This document shows, in pieces, positions 42,349-56,127 of a DNA stretch of 64,000 nucleotides. The number at the start of each line of letters is the position of its first letter. The stretch's first letter is position 1. The translations under genes and the position numbers were made by a program. The notes under the pieces were generated by a model, which ran no database searches, was not told where the DNA came from, and was given only the letters and a program-made list of their open reading frames with translations. The stretch comes from Ecdyonurus torrentis (taxonomy: Eukaryota > Arthropoda > Insecta > Ephemeroptera > Heptageniidae). The stretch covers positions 23,947,903 through 24,011,902 of the forward strand of contig OX439131.1 of NCBI GenBank assembly GCA_949318235.1, read 5' to 3'.

Positions 42349-44108
42349 TAAACTAAAATAAATTAATTAAAAAAGTGTGTGTGTGTTTTTCTATCAAATT
42401 CACTAAAATAAATTCACTAAAATAAAAATTCATTTTTAAAAAAAAAAAATACAAAAGCAACAGTACATTAAATAAGTTTATACGATTTTAATTGCTTGCA
42501 TATTAAACACATGGTAAATATGATACCCTGTCATTAAAATATATAGAAAGAAATAATAAGTTCAAAAAATATGAACACTAATTTTCTATAAGATATATTT
42601 ATTCAAATTATATTTTTTAAATAATTAAAATTAATTAATTAAAATATTTTAACTTATTACAAAAAAATAAAAATTATATAGTATTAATTTTTCTTTTTTT
42701 TTTTTAATTTAAATTTATAATAAATTAGATACTAAATTTATGTAATGGTAATTATAATTTACGTTAATAATTATAATATAAAAATAATAAATTTATTTGA
42801 TCAGTAATGAACGTATTTTATAAGCTAAGCACTATTATAAAAAAAACTGCAAACCGCTTTTTTTCATATTTTTCTTTGTAATATCATGCTTGGAGCGATC
42901 CAAAATCTTTTAAAATGCCCCTAATGACTCCTATCAAAACACTTCGGAAGGAGAGAGAGAGAGAGAGAGATTTTTTTGATCTCACAAAAAATATGTGTAT
43001 ACATCGTATAACATTTTGCTATTATATGATCTTATCAGTTTTTAGTAAATGATTGCCCTATAATTTATCTTTAGTAAAAATGTTATAATATGAAAGAAAA
43101 GCATTGAAATTTGTTTCTGTTGACCTTTACGCACATAAAACTATCAATAATATAACTTCAGACTTGCTAAACCACCAAAAATACTTATATATATAATGGT
43201 ATACACACAAAATTTTACTTCATTTTCATATATATTATTTAAGTAAATATATAAAAAAAAAAGCTAACTATATAATACTTCCAATTAAAACTTATGATAA
43301 TTTGATATATTACATTCAAAAACATTCTCAACGTTTTCGTGTGTTGATTATATTTTTTAAAAGCGGTGGCTTTTATACATTGTATTTTTATTTTATTTTT
43401 AAATAATAATAATTTATCAAAGTATAAATCAATAATGTTTAAAATAAATCACAATTTTGTGTTAGGAATTCAGCAACAGAAGTAATATTTAAAGAAAGAA
43501 AGCAATATATCAGACATTATATATTTATGCATATTATTAATGACAGTTAGTATACACTTAAAAAAAATATTTTATATAGCTAAAAAAAATTGTCTTTATA
43601 CAACTTTTATTTTAATTTTTTTTATAATAATATATTAAAGATTGATCTACTTTAAAAATATATATATATTTTTGTACACAATATTTTGTTAAACATATAT
43701 TATTATCTCATTGCTAAAATTTAAACATTAAAAACCCATATATTATACTTCTAGATAGCATCATATTAAATTAATGATTTTCATTGTTTTCTTATTGTTG
43801 TTATTGGTTAAAGTTAAAACCGATTTTCTGTTTTCTTTATCTCTTAATGTTTTGTAAGTTTCAAGTTTCATATCTTTTAGTTTTGTATCGTTCCAATCAA
43901 TATTATATGCTTAAATTCTATTATGTAACAAATAAATATTTAGAAAAACAGATAAAAATTTATAACTTTTAAACTCATTGTTTAAAACTGAATATTAATG
44001 GATATAACAGATTATTATAAAGTGTTACAACTCCAAAAATGTATTCGCATATTAAAAAAAAAAAAAAAACACACACGATTGTCATTTTTAAATCACGCTT
44101 AGTGTTTA

Positions 44109-44465
44109 AAGAGTAAGTTCAGGGGTTACATCATGGCTTCTTCAATGTTAGATAATGAGAAGAGCTGTTCATAAACTCACATATGATGACCCAAAGCCCT
44201 ACCGTAGCCCTACGGTAGTCCCTTAAACTTGTGCTCATCCTATATCATCGGTTGCTCATCGAGATATGCAACCTGCTACATCATTTTCGATAGTAAAGTC
44301 GTAACTATGACGTAAAAGATACGGTACAGGTTGCATATCTCGCAGGATGATCACGATTTTGCGGGGCTACGGAAGGGCTTTGGGTCATCATATATGAGTT
44401 TATGAACAGTTCTTCTCATTATCTAACATTGAAGAAGGCATGTTGTAACCCCTGAACTTCCTCTT
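44109..44465. mobile_element. MITE, AAGR-tip/TA family, copy 3
   Basis: This 357-base near-palindrome has tips AAGAGTAAGTTCAGGGGTTAC and AAGAGGAAGTTCAGGGGTTAC (right end reverse-complemented), each next to TA within TTTAAAG. Arms of more than 150 bases match closely, including TCTTCAATGTTAGATAATGAG and GATATGCAACCTG. TGACGTAA at 44308-44315 lies about 25 bases from the midpoint. It has no coding capacity. High arm identity suggests a fairly young insertion. Confidence 0.88.
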
Positions 44466-44512
44466 TAAAGTGTATGCAACCAGCACAATTTTCTACTATG
44501 AAAGAAAGGGTG

Positions 44513-44544
<32 letters not shown>

Positions 44545-45788
44545 AGAGTAACATATAAGTAAGATCATTTAAAACTAAAGTTTTTATAAAACTTTCTACA
44601 CAAAAGACTTCAAAAAAAGTTTATTGAAGAAAAGATGTTTAGCAATCAATAATTTATTTAAGAAACCGCTTTTGCCTGGTTACTTATCATAACTCACTCG
44701 CGATGAAGCTTTATATTATGTAAAGCATTATGTTTACAGGGAGCCGCGTGATATAAGAAAGAAAAAAGTGTTTGAAAAGAAATGAAAAAAATATTAAAAA
44801 AAAAGACCGCTTTTTATACATGCAAAGTGTTTTGAAGTGTCCGCGCATTACATCTTTAATACAAAAGCAGTCTAATCCCTTCGTATATTCCTAGGCACGC
44901 AGCTCTATAAGGTGTAAGAATATGAATAACAATAATCATAATAACAATAAAAATAACAACTTAAATTTTATACTGAATGTCGTGTCAAAAGACGTAAAAA
45001 AAAAGAGACTATATACGATTTTTTTTTTTTTTTCATTTGCTTCTTTCTTATGATGTATAAAGTGTCTGGGTTACGTCATGATTCCATTGAAAATAATCAA
45101 TAGTTTTTTTTTTTAATTTAAATCACTTGCTGAATTAATTATTTTCTTTAACGTCTACTTACCCTTTCACAGTATAATGAAAAATAAAAGGTGGACGATA
45201 GGAATAGTCCGCTGACTGTTTTCTGTTCTTTAAAAATTTAGTTTAATCGCAAACCTACATTATGCTAGATTTGGTGTTGCGCTGGTTGCATACAGTCATA
45301 AAACTGCAGGCGTTTTTTTTTTTTTTTTTTATATACTTTAACAATTTATTAATATTATATATTTATATATAAAATTATTTAAAACAGTTATTGATTATTA
45401 TTCTATAAAACAATATGCATATAATTAGTTTTAAAAATAGAATTAAAGGTAAAAGGATATACATGTGTGCGAGTGTTATGGTATATACTTTGTGCATGTA
45501 CAAAATTACACTTTTTTATTCTTTCTGTTTATGACATATTACCCATAGTCACGCGTATTTTCTTAGGTTTAAGATCACCGCCACGGATATACCTATATAT
45601 ACTTTCTTTCTTTCTCTCTCTCTCTTGCTGTATATAATATAGCTTTGAATTATTTTTTGATAAGCCTTTGTCGGTTTATAAACCAAGTTATATTCTTCAG
45701 GCTAATATTTACTCTATTTAGAACACTATATAAAGTTTGCGTGTTGTTTTAACGTTTTGTATGTTAAAAACCCCATAGGAAAGGGGAT

Positions 45789-45794
<6 letters not shown>

Positions 45795-45849
<55 letters not shown>
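45795..45849. repeat. (GA)n microsatellite
   Basis: About 27 units. Confidence 0.96.
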
Positions 45850-45851
<2 letters not shown>

Positions 45852-45918
45852 AGCTTGACAGGTTAAATGCCATGCAAGCATGCATCAAAAAACATCATGC
45901 TATAATATATAATACTAC

Positions 45919-45919
<1 letters not shown>

Positions 45920-45996
<77 letters not shown>
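45920..45996. repeat. (TA)n microsatellite
   Basis: About 38 units, 70 bases after the GA tract. Confidence 0.96.
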
Positions 45997-45999
<3 letters not shown>

Positions 46000-46483
46000 T
46001 ACATATGTATATGAAGAGAAAGAAACGGCGCCTCATATTCATTCAGCGCCACCCTTAGACCACAATCTTGAAATATAATTACATAGCTGTGATCAGCGGC
46101 CGCGTGAAAATAAGAGGGGAATAAAAACAATGTTAAGTTTTTAATATTATGCATGCTAGCAGCTACATTATATACAAACATATATAATTCAAACATCCAT
46201 ATATAACAAAATAAAACAAAACGGAAAACTCCTTTACATAAGATTATTATCGAATTCCCGTGCTACTTCTTTTGTTTATATATACTATAAGGATGGTTTG
46301 TTAGTTTTTTAATATTTTTTTCTCCATTTTTTTTCCTTTGCTAATGTTATAAATTTTAATTCATGTATATAAATAAAACATGTTTTGTTTTTTTGCAAAG
46401 TTACGTGAGAAAAGTGTAAAATAAAATGATTTATGACAACTTCACAAAAATACAAACGCTGGAAAATAAAAGTGTTTGATGTA

Positions 46484-47991
46484 CACAGATAAAATCTGTG
46501 GGTAAAAGTACCTCCCTAAGGGAAGTTTAAAAAACGTCCCACGATTTGCGAAGTTTTTTAACCTCCCTCCGATGAAGTTAATTTACGTCCTTTGTGAAGG
46601 TAGTTTAGCTAGCGCAGCGCTAGTAGAAAAACTTCGCTGAGGGAGGTACCTTTACCACCTTCGCCAAGGCAGTTTAGCGTGCGCAGCGCTGCTAGCGAAA
46701 CCTTGCTGAGGGAGGTTTTTTTCCTTCACTCATATAGGCTTATTTACTTTCTCTTTCTAGGTTCTATTACTTGCTCATCAGCTGTATTTTTATTTGACTT
46801 ATCTATATTCTGAATTAATATAGTGTTTATACTATCTTCTATCACCTCCAACATTTTCTATATAAGTACAAACTTTTTACTGAAGTAAAAATAAAATTAA
46901 ATAAAGGTAACTAATATACTCTAATATTTAAAAAAAATACAAATAATAAATAAATATAATTTTATATAGTTATATAAAGGGAGAAGGTTGCAGTTGTTAA
47001 TATAAAATTAAAATATAATTTTTTTTTTCAAGTTTTTAATTTTTTTATTTAATATTATCACTTACAATTTAATCATTAATAATAAAAAAGGAAAACCATA
47101 TTGAATATTATACTTATTAATTGTACGATACCGAATAAAAAAATCTTCATATAATTCTCTTGATGTTCATCTTGGTGCGTGGCTATGTGGTATGGTGGGT
47201 CTTCTCGCGGGCCGTGGTGGTGGTGATGGTGAAGTATGCACTCGGCCGCCACGACAACAGTATAGAGAAAAACTTAGGGACTGTGGAAAAAACCATAAAG
47301 TTGACATTTTATTAAACTATATTTTCGCATAGATTTATATTTAATTCAAAGATTATATTATTATTGTATTTATAAAAATAAAGTCTAAAAAAAAAAGTTT
47401 CTCTACACGGCAGAATTTTCGTTATGAGAATTTATGCAGCAGCCATTACATGAGGCTCAGAAAAACACACAAAAAAATTACAAAAAGATGCATTAAGTTT
47501 TTACCATTATTAGCTGCCGATAACATAAAAATAAATACACAAAAATGAAGTGCATAAATTAAAGATAAATTTGGTATATAGTGTGCTTACCTTAAGTACA
47601 TTTAATAGAAGTAATTTGTTGATTATAATTCACATCACCAACAACGCTTCACTCGATGTTTTCACTGTCCGCCCTGTTGATGACGTAGAACTTCGAAAGA
47701 GAAAGTAAAGCCTGGCAGAGGGTGGACAAAAAACCTCCCTCAGCGAGGTTTCGCTAGCATCGCTGCGCACGCTAAACTGCCTTTGCGAAGGTGGTAAAGG
47801 TACCTCCCTCACGCAAGTTTTGCTTGCAGTTTCTAGCGAAGGTTTTCTTACCTCCCTAACGCAAGTACGTGAGCGCGAGGGAGGTTAAATAACCACTCTT
47901 ACGAAAGTAGCCTTAGTATACCTCCCTTAGAGTGGTAAATACAGCGCAAACCTCCTTGAGGGAGGTACTTTTACACACAGATTTTTTCTGT
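46484..47991. mobile_element. 1.5-kb inverted-repeat element with modular ACCTCCCT arms and palindromic tips
   Basis: Arms of about 300 bases (46484-46785 and 47665-47991) are inverted copies around a core of about 880 bases. Each end forms a small palindrome (CACAGATAAAATCTGTG left, CACAGATTTTTTCTGTG right) flanked by TA. Inside the arms, a module beginning ACCTCCCT and followed by GNRAGTTT-type sequence recurs several times in both orientations, mixed with GCGCAGCGCT and GCTAGCGAA motifs. The inner ends of the arms share TTTACTTTCTCTTTC. No transposase is recognisable. The core has minus-strand splice signals, listed separately. Repeated modules in the arms recall foldback-type elements, but the TA flanks suggest a different superfamily, so the class is open. 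Confidence 0.85.
47160..47665 (-). other. Core of the 46.5-kb element: possible spliced segment on the minus strand
   Basis: On the minus strand there is an AAG|GTAAGC donor (intron from 47590) and a strong acceptor, TTTTTTCCACAG, with its AG at 47282-47281. The implied intron is 310 bases. After the acceptor, one frame stays open for 37 codons, is rich in Pro/Arg/His and includes a CCRGGRVHTSP stretch, before a stop. The region (47,160-47,285) is clearly richer in G+C than the rest of the core. I do not recognise the product. It may be the remnant of a captured host exon or of a lost element gene. Confidence 0.3.
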
Positions 47992-48671
47992 GTAATATAG
48001 ATAATTAAATGCTTATTAATTACTCATTTAAATGTATATTTAACATGGGTCATATAAATTTAAAGTATACATTTTTTAAACATTTTTCTTTAAATATTAT
48101 ATCTCTAAACCTTTCATATGAACCCTCATTTTTATCACAGATTTGAAATCTTTAATAAGTTCTCCTTTTTTCTATTCACCTCTCCAAAAATTAAAAAGTG
48201 AATAATATATTAAATATTTCTTTTGAATTGTCAACAATAAATATATTTTTATATAAGAATTAATTGTTAGTATTGTTAAAATGAAAACAGGTGTGATGTA
48301 TAATATTTTTTAATTCTTTTTATATGTATATATAATTATTCAAATATATATGCCGCATATCGACTTTGAAATTAAACATATTTTATGTATGCATAAATAT
48401 ACAACTACAATAAATTTACAATTGAATAAAAATATTTACGTTATTAATTACCAATGTATTGTTATTAAGTAATACAATACCTATAGGTTATACGAAACAA
48501 TGACGAAGCTTTTGTACAATAGAGTCAATGTATTTAGTTGTGGTTTTGTATACAAATGACAACTATTATATTACTGAGAAACCAAGGCTTTTATTATTTT
48601 TTTTTTCATTGTTGAATAATTAATTTGATTACTTTCATCAATTAGTTAAAAATCTTTTTATCTTAATTTGT

Positions 48672-48672
<1 letters not shown>

Positions 48673-48721
<49 letters not shown>
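48673..48721. repeat. (GA)n microsatellite
   Basis: About 24 units. Confidence 0.96.
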
Positions 48722-48725
<4 letters not shown>

Positions 48726-50335
48726 TGGTGTCTCAATGCATAAAAATTACAATGTATGGAATTTTATTTAAATTTTAAGCAAAAGTTTGGGTTATTTTAA
48801 ACAATATTTAATCAGTTGTATTTGTACGATTATTACAGTATACAGACATGGCTTTATTGGTCTTAAAATTTTCAAAATGACGTATTAAATAATTGATTTC
48901 TTATATTACTATTTACAATCTTTACAATTACTTATAATTTATTATTACGAGGAGAGAGTGAGAGATCATATTTTAGGTGCACAATGCACGCAGATTCCCA
49001 AATCTATAATATGAATTCTTATAGGTTGTTTATAACGAGTATCTTCTGAAACATTTTAACATATGCTTTGAAGTAAACGATTTTAACATTTATTTGTCCA
49101 AACTCTATTAAAAAAATGGGATAGCGTACTAATTGGCACAATTATTTCACATGAACACATAATAACTACACACATAATATACGTAAATATTATATAATTA
49201 TACTATAAACCCTTTATTTTCAGCATAATTTGTTCAATAAGGTATAATCTATACTACTGCACAGTTATTATATAAAAATAGCATAAAAATTGTATTGTAT
49301 AGCATACTTATTTGTGATGTTCTAATTTAGCATAATTTATGCTATAATAACATAAATGCAGCATAAATTACGTAATTGACTCTTTCCGTGCACAATTGAA
49401 TATATTCTCGATGTTATAATATTATTATTTACAACTATATGACTCTTCGTTACTATATAATATTTTTCATATTGAATTTAATCAAACATAAAAAAGATAT
49501 ATAATATGTATTTGCAATATCATGCAACAATGATATAAAAATAACATAAGACAGAGATTTGTGATGGTAACAATAGAGGTTACATATTCTTAATAGCATT
49601 CACAACAAAATATTATGATTGCAAATCCCTAAGGCCATATCAACTCATTTGTATTGTTTCCTTTGTGTGTGTATGAGCCGCTACAAATAACCAAACATTT
49701 CTCTGTGTATCGCACTTGAAGAAGAAGGGATCAGTATAGAATATTCATTTGATTATATATATATATATATATAGCATAGACATATACAACCATCAATAAT
49801 TATAAAATAAGACTTTTTGGTTTGAAATCTATTGATTTTTTGTTATCTCTTATGTCACTTCAATTCAAAATGTGCGATATTCAGATTGATTGATTTATTT
49901 CGTTTTAATATTTAGATTTATTCATAATTAATAATAAAATTAAAAGTACATTACGAAAGGACTGAAATGTACATACATACAATAAAGGTCCCTTTTGTGG
50001 TTGTCGAAATATTTATCATAATAATATAGTATGATTATAGATATACGAGAAAAAAAAACTGATTTATTGTCATTTACAAGAGAACTAAGGTTTTCCTTTA
50101 TAAAAACAAGCATGCAACTGAATTGAGAAATTTGTGAATGGTAACAAACATTAAATATAAATCTACATGTAATTTGAATTATTGTTAATTGACTGTCGTT
50201 TTATATGTATATGTGCTATTGTAAATATTTTATTGACTAATTTTGAAGCAATAGTCTAAGCTAATGCATTGGTTAAAATTAACAAAAATTAATCACTACA
50301 ATTATTTGAATGTTTATGTAAATATTGAAAATTAA

Positions 50336-50650
50336 CGATTAAACTCAGACGTGGTGGAACTTTTTTTTTTCTTGACTCGATAACTGTTTTTAAAAATGTC
50401 ATCATAATTTTGTATTAGCTTCAATAGTACCAATTTTCAAATCAATTTGTCCATCGGTTATGTGGGAAAAAATAGCTGCATGGGGAAACAGGACGACCTC
50501 TATGCTCACCATACTATTTTCCCAAATAACCGATAGACAAATCGATTTGAAATTTGTTACATATGCTATTGAAGGCAATGCAAACTTACGCTTAAAATTT
50601 CAAAAAAAGTATCGAGTCAAAAAAAGTAACGTCACGTCTGAGATAAATCG
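50336..50650. mobile_element. Small MITE flanked by TTAA
   Basis: The arms (about 50336-50468 and 50520-50650) pair with moderate divergence. Shared blocks include CTCAGACGTG, TTGACTCGATA, CTTCAATAG and TCGGTTATKTGGGAAAA. The ends read CGATTWAWCTCAGACGTG inward and TTAA follows on both sides (50332-50335 and 50651-50654). TTAA is the piggyBac-type target, but the tips do not have the usual CCY start, so assignment is tentative. A TA lies a few bases further in and could be an alternative boundary. The 64-codon frame inside is a shadow. Confidence 0.8.
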
Positions 50651-52647
50651 TTAACATTGAAAAAAAAAAGTGCTTTAAGCATGTTAACCGCCTGTACCAA
50701 CCGATAAGGTTCTACTTTAGTAGGTATTGTATAATGCATCTACAAAAATATATATATATATATATAAATAAAAATAAATGACGTATATAGAGTGACAGAA
50801 ATGAATAAAGAATGTTGATTTTGCATACACATAATTTGTTTTCTTTTTGGTCTAATCTATATATAATTTAAAAAATTAGTAAAAAAATAGGAGCTTTATG
50901 CACAAAAGCCTAAAGACTTTAAACATTTTCAAAGTCAAGTTTTATCATCTCAGAAGTTTGATATACATAATTTAAGTATATAGCAGTTCTTATAACTTAT
51001 TTAATTTATGCATGCATATTGATAAAACAATAACTTTTAATTAGCCAAACAGGTTTCATTGTGATTTTGATCTTATTTTTTTATTGATTATTTTTAATGC
51101 ACAACAAATATTAAAAAAATATAGTGACATAAGAGTTCATAAAAAGTGAAATTTATCAAATTCTGTAACTTTTACTCTGAATTTCTATATCTCCGTATCA
51201 ACGTAATAATTATGTATCTCTGTACAAGAATTTTATTTTGATGCATGTAAAATTAAATGACATATACCTCATATTGTATTGTATGTATATTTTTTAAACC
51301 AAGTAGAACATTTTATATCATCTGTATGTAGCTGAAATTTTCGAATAATCATGAAAGTTCACCGGACATTGGCAATCTGATTTGAAAGTTCAGTTAAAAC
51401 TGAAACTTCAAAATAGTTATGATAACAGTCTAGTACGTATTTAAAAAGTAATTTGAACTTCTTTTCGTACTTTTTTTCTTATTTTTTCTATATTAATTTT
51501 AAAAAATTCATGTTTCTATAATGGATGTGCTGTACTTCATTTTGTTAGAAAAGAAATAATGAACAAAAAAAAATTTTTTTTTTCTAATTTGGATTAAAAG
51601 TAAAATCGAGCTTCAGTAAGAATGTTAAAAGATTTTTCTTTGACATTAGAAGTGTATAATATGATACAAATACTGTATTACATGGTGTAAAATAACGAGA
51701 CAAAATTTTTATGATAAAAAACTGATTGTTGGAAATTAAAAGGTCGTCCTCGACAGATAAATCTACGATTTTTATAAATCTAAATTTTGATAAATTAAAA
51801 TTAATTACAAAAGACATTTATTTCTCATGGCAATAAACTTGATGCTATCCATACGTCATTCAAAATAAATTATGAAAATTATTTCAGTGTTAGATTTTAT
51901 AAAGATATGCATATTCATTTTCTAAAATTATGAATATACACTCAAAAATTAAAATTTTATGAATAAAAATGGCATGATGAAACTTTTGTTTTTTATCACA
52001 AATATAATTAATGAAATCTTAATATAACTTTAGTCAGACAATTATTGTAACGAATAAAAAAAAGTCAGTATAAATTTGGATATTTAATATTCCTATTAAA
52101 AATTATAACCTTATTCATAATAAAAAAATATAAGATACTTTTGTAACAAAATAAAAATATACGTAAGATCAAATTAAGGTTTATAATATTCAATTTTTAT
52201 TATTAAAATTTTAATGATGATAAAACGGAAGCTATTTACAATATTTATACATTTTTTTTCTTTTTAGATTTCCGCGTAAAAAAGGGGGGTTTTGTAAAAA
52301 AAAATTAACTTAATTATATGCTTTTTGTGTAAATTAATGAAAGATTATTTTACTAATAGCTGCAATTTTGTATAAAACTATATATTTTTTTAAACTATAA
52401 TAAAATTGTGTAATAAAATTTAATATTTTGATACACATACAATATGTCTCTTATCAATCAAGAAAATCAAGCATACTTGCTTCTTCATTATTTTATATAC
52501 TATTATTATAATATTAAATATTTTGTATATATAAAAAGAAGGAGTAATAATACGATTTTTATCGTTTTTGATCAACTGTGAACACGATTTAACTGTAAGA
52601 TGGTGACAGAGCATTTAATTGTAAATTATAAAATAAAAATATAAGAA

Positions 52648-52683
52648 AAGAAGAAGAAGAAGAAGAAGAAGAAGAAGAAGAAG
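52648..52683. repeat. (AAG)n microsatellite
   Basis: Twelve AAG units. Confidence 0.95.
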
Positions 52684-54439
52684 GATATTAGTTTTAATGA
52701 TATCCTACTCTGATACCCTACTTTTTTTTTTTCGACAGTCTTAATTTTTGATAGCAATCAGTTGTGTGTTAATTCTTGTTCATCAAAAATGTTTGTTAGA
52801 TAAGGTAAAAACATAGGTCTATTAGTTGAAAACACGATGAGAAGTCTGCAATTTGGGTAATTGATCGTTCTTTGTTCGTATAGCGTGACGAAGGTTTAAG
52901 GATAAAAGAAGAAAGAAAATATAATAATAATAATATTGGAAGCACGTCTGTTATAAATAGTATTTTATATATGATATTTTATGTAAAAAAACAAGAAGTG
53001 TTGAATGGCACGCGGCAATATATGCGTGTACATATATAATAAAAAAAAGTACTCGAGGGTATAATAGTATTGATATTCAAATGATCTAATACTTAAAAAT
53101 ATAGATGACCACCTGTCTTAAAAACTTTAAGTTTTATTGGATGATGCATTACAAAATATGCACTAGAGCGCATAATTATCTGTTAGCATTTTAGATTGTG
53201 GTTATAAAATCATAATCATTTTATATTAACAAAAAAAATAAACCATTGAGAAATATATAATGTAATTTTTTTATTTGATATTGTACACAACGCTTGTGGA
53301 TTTAGTGGTATTTGTGGCTACTGATCAATATTTTCGTATACTAAAGTTGCATTTTTTTTTTATTGTAGAGAAATAAAATGATAATAATAAAAAAATTTAG
53401 AAGCCTTAAGCAGTTTCCTTGCTTAAACGTAATACAAGTTTAAATTAGGTGCGCTAAATATATTGCAACATGCATTTTCCGTATATCTTAAGGCAGTATT
53501 TAAGAGTTATTTCTTGAAGAAAAAAAAATCAAACATTTACACATCTTTAAATTAAGAGGCATTGTATACCTGATATTGCTCTGATAACAGAAGTAGATAA
53601 TTATTGTTATTATTATACTTTGTTTTAACCTTAACGAGAATTTTAGAGATAAACATGCAGTGCAAATTTATAATTCATTTCTAAACATAATTACTTCTCT
53701 TCTTATGGTCATCCGCCGGTCTCACAGAAACACAAAATTAACTTCTTTTTTTTTTTTAATTCAAAATTTCGTACTTCTATAATCAAATCAAATCTAGCTT
53801 AGATTTTTGCTTGTTTAAATTAAAGAATATAATTAAGTCTTTTCTTCTATATTTAATTACTTTTTTTTTTATAATTTAGTAAAAATAAAAAGATATATAA
53901 TAATATTTTATTGTATTTAAGTTATATAATTTAGAAAAAAACATATTCGAATGGCATGAAATAAAGCCTCAAATTTGATGTAAATCTTGGAATTCTCTGC
54001 AGGGTGAACAGCATCAAGATGAAACCATCAAAACTGATTGCCAATTTTAATGCACCATTATCTAAATGAAGTGAATAATTTGTTCTCTGCATGAGCAATA
54101 ATAATTACACATTTTATGGAATAATTAAGTTAGCTATTTTATTTTATAGCTTTTTGAGTAGAATCAAATTAGAGTATAAATATTTTTATATAACTACATT
54201 GTTATAAAAATTAACATTTATTTTTTTCTTTCGCAAATGTAATATTGTTTTAATTTAACTTCATGTTTGAATTCTAAATTTGCGGAACTCTCTTTGTAAA
54301 CCATTTCATTCATAATATAATAAAAATATTTAAATTATTTAAATTAGAAATAATCTTTTATATATATATATGAAATTTGAATTTGTGACTTGATGCTTGA
54401 ATGATATATACCAGTTATTTATTTTTATATGTTTCATGA

Positions 54440-54680
54440 CCAATTTCTTTCACTGCCTTTGAATCACTAAATAAACTGCCTGGTCAATAAAATTTCTTAT
54501 TTCTTATAATAACATAATATGCTTTCTGCTAATGATTAGATGTGCACCAAGCAACTTGCAATAATTCTTTGTTACTGAAATCTTCCTGAACATTTATCAT
54601 GGCATTATTGCAGTTTCCTTTCTGCTGTTGCAAGAGCAGTGATAGTTAATTATTATTTATGCATTTACAAATTTCTTCAG
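54440..54680. promoter_or_regulatory. Complex non-repetitive stretch 3' of FoxB, candidate conserved element
   Basis: There is little simple repeat here and the base composition is more even than around it. TAATGATTAG and TTAATTATTA are homeodomain-like cores. The stretch lies about 1.5 kb beyond the FoxB stop. Only comparison with a related genome could show constraint. Confidence 0.25.
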
Positions 54681-55566
54681 TTTTTGTAAAGGATTTTTTT
54701 ATTTTCAAATTTAAAATGACAATATCTAAATTACGTTTTGATTTTTTGATTAAACCCTTATTTATTTATTATCATATTCAACGTTAAATAAATGCATATA
54801 CTATTGAATTTTCTTCTATAAAAAATTAAACTATGACATTTTTTTAGTATTTCTATATATTTATTCAACAAATACGTCCTTCTATATCAAAAAGTACTCA
54901 ATATTCTTATAATAAAAACCTAATTAGAGTATAAATTTGCTGTCAGCTATTAATTAAAAGTAACCATGCTATTTTAAAACAAAAAAAAAAGCAATAGAAT
55001 ATATTATAATAAGAATTTAATAACCTTTTAGTTTATATTAATAATTTACCAATAAAAAACTATATACTTTAAAGTAGTTTTTATAGTATATTTGCATTTT
55101 AATTGAAAAATTTTATACAAAAAAGATATTAAAAACACTTGAAAAAGTTATAGGTAAATTTGAATATTATTCTATTATAAAATATACATCGTAAAAAAAA
55201 AAAACTAGTAAAATTCGCCATCTGTTAACAAAGGCATGAAACAATGAATACTTTGGAAATCGATATGGTTACATCTCTCTGATTTTTCAAAATTATACAT
55301 GCATGTAAAAAAAAAACAAAAAAAAATTCCTAAATTTAATTTCCTATATGCGTTACATTGAAAAATATATCGAAGAAATTTTTTGCGCTATTCTTTTTTT
55401 AAATTGTCACACAAAATTATACATGCAAATTGAGAGTATATAAAATAATAAAAATGTAATTATTGATTAGAGAAATTGCTTTATTTGAATACTTTTTTGT
55501 TTTAACAATCATTTCTAAATTATAAACCATGGCAACATCTTAATAATAATATTTTAACTCATTTTT

Positions 55567-55572
55567 TTTATT
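55567..55572 (-). terminator. Candidate FoxB poly(A) signal AATAAA
   Basis: This is the first canonical AATAAA on the minus strand after the FoxB stop, and it would give a 3'UTR of about 560 bases. Closer ATTAAA variants lie near 55,746 and 55,703 and are equally possible in such AT-rich sequence. The hexamer is common here by chance, so confidence is low. Confidence 0.2.
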
Positions 55573-56127
55573 TACTGTCCACATAAGCTTATTGAAGTCC
55601 TCGTATATATAAAACTATTTATATATAGTTTAATAAAAAAAAAATCTACTCCATAAAAACAGACCATAAAATATTTAGACACTTATATGGAAATGCTTGA
55701 AGTTTAATTTCAACTAAATTTGATCGTAATGAAAAATTTATACTATTTAATAGCATAATAGAATATTTTTCTGATATTTTGTACAAAACTTTAACGATTG
55801 TATAAGGGCAGAATTATAATATTCACAATAACATAAACAAAATGTATTATAGACTTCTGATTGAATTATTTACTATAAAATTTAAAATACTTTAGAGAAA
55901 AAAATAATTTATATATTGATATCCTAATATATATAAAATAATTTGTACACTGGCCTAAATAAGTTAATTTCAGAAAATAATATAATAATAATAATAATAA
56001 TATGAAAATATAACTTAACACGACACAAAAATAAAAATGATGTCAGTAAATAGGAGATCACACACTATATAATGAAAAATAGTTTTTTGTTTTTTTGTTT
56101 GTATAACAAAACACAAATTAAACACTT

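Larger units (their letters stand above)
42351..50331. other. AT-rich noncoding sequence between and around MITEs
   Basis: No host gene was recognised. Apart from the elements and tracts listed, it is AT-rich, with short more-even patches at about 44,650-44,920 and 45,180-45,320. Confidence 0.55.
50655..55566. other. AT-rich sequence on the 3' side of FoxB
   Basis: No gene was recognised. The candidate element at 54.44-54.68 kb is the main stretch of balanced composition; 53,980-54,110 is similar but shorter. Confidence 0.55.

Noticed and set aside
47630..47812. 60-codon minus frame inside the 46.5-kb element
   Set aside because: It spans the modular arm repeats, so its sequence is dictated by ACCTCCCT modules; no transposase motif was seen.
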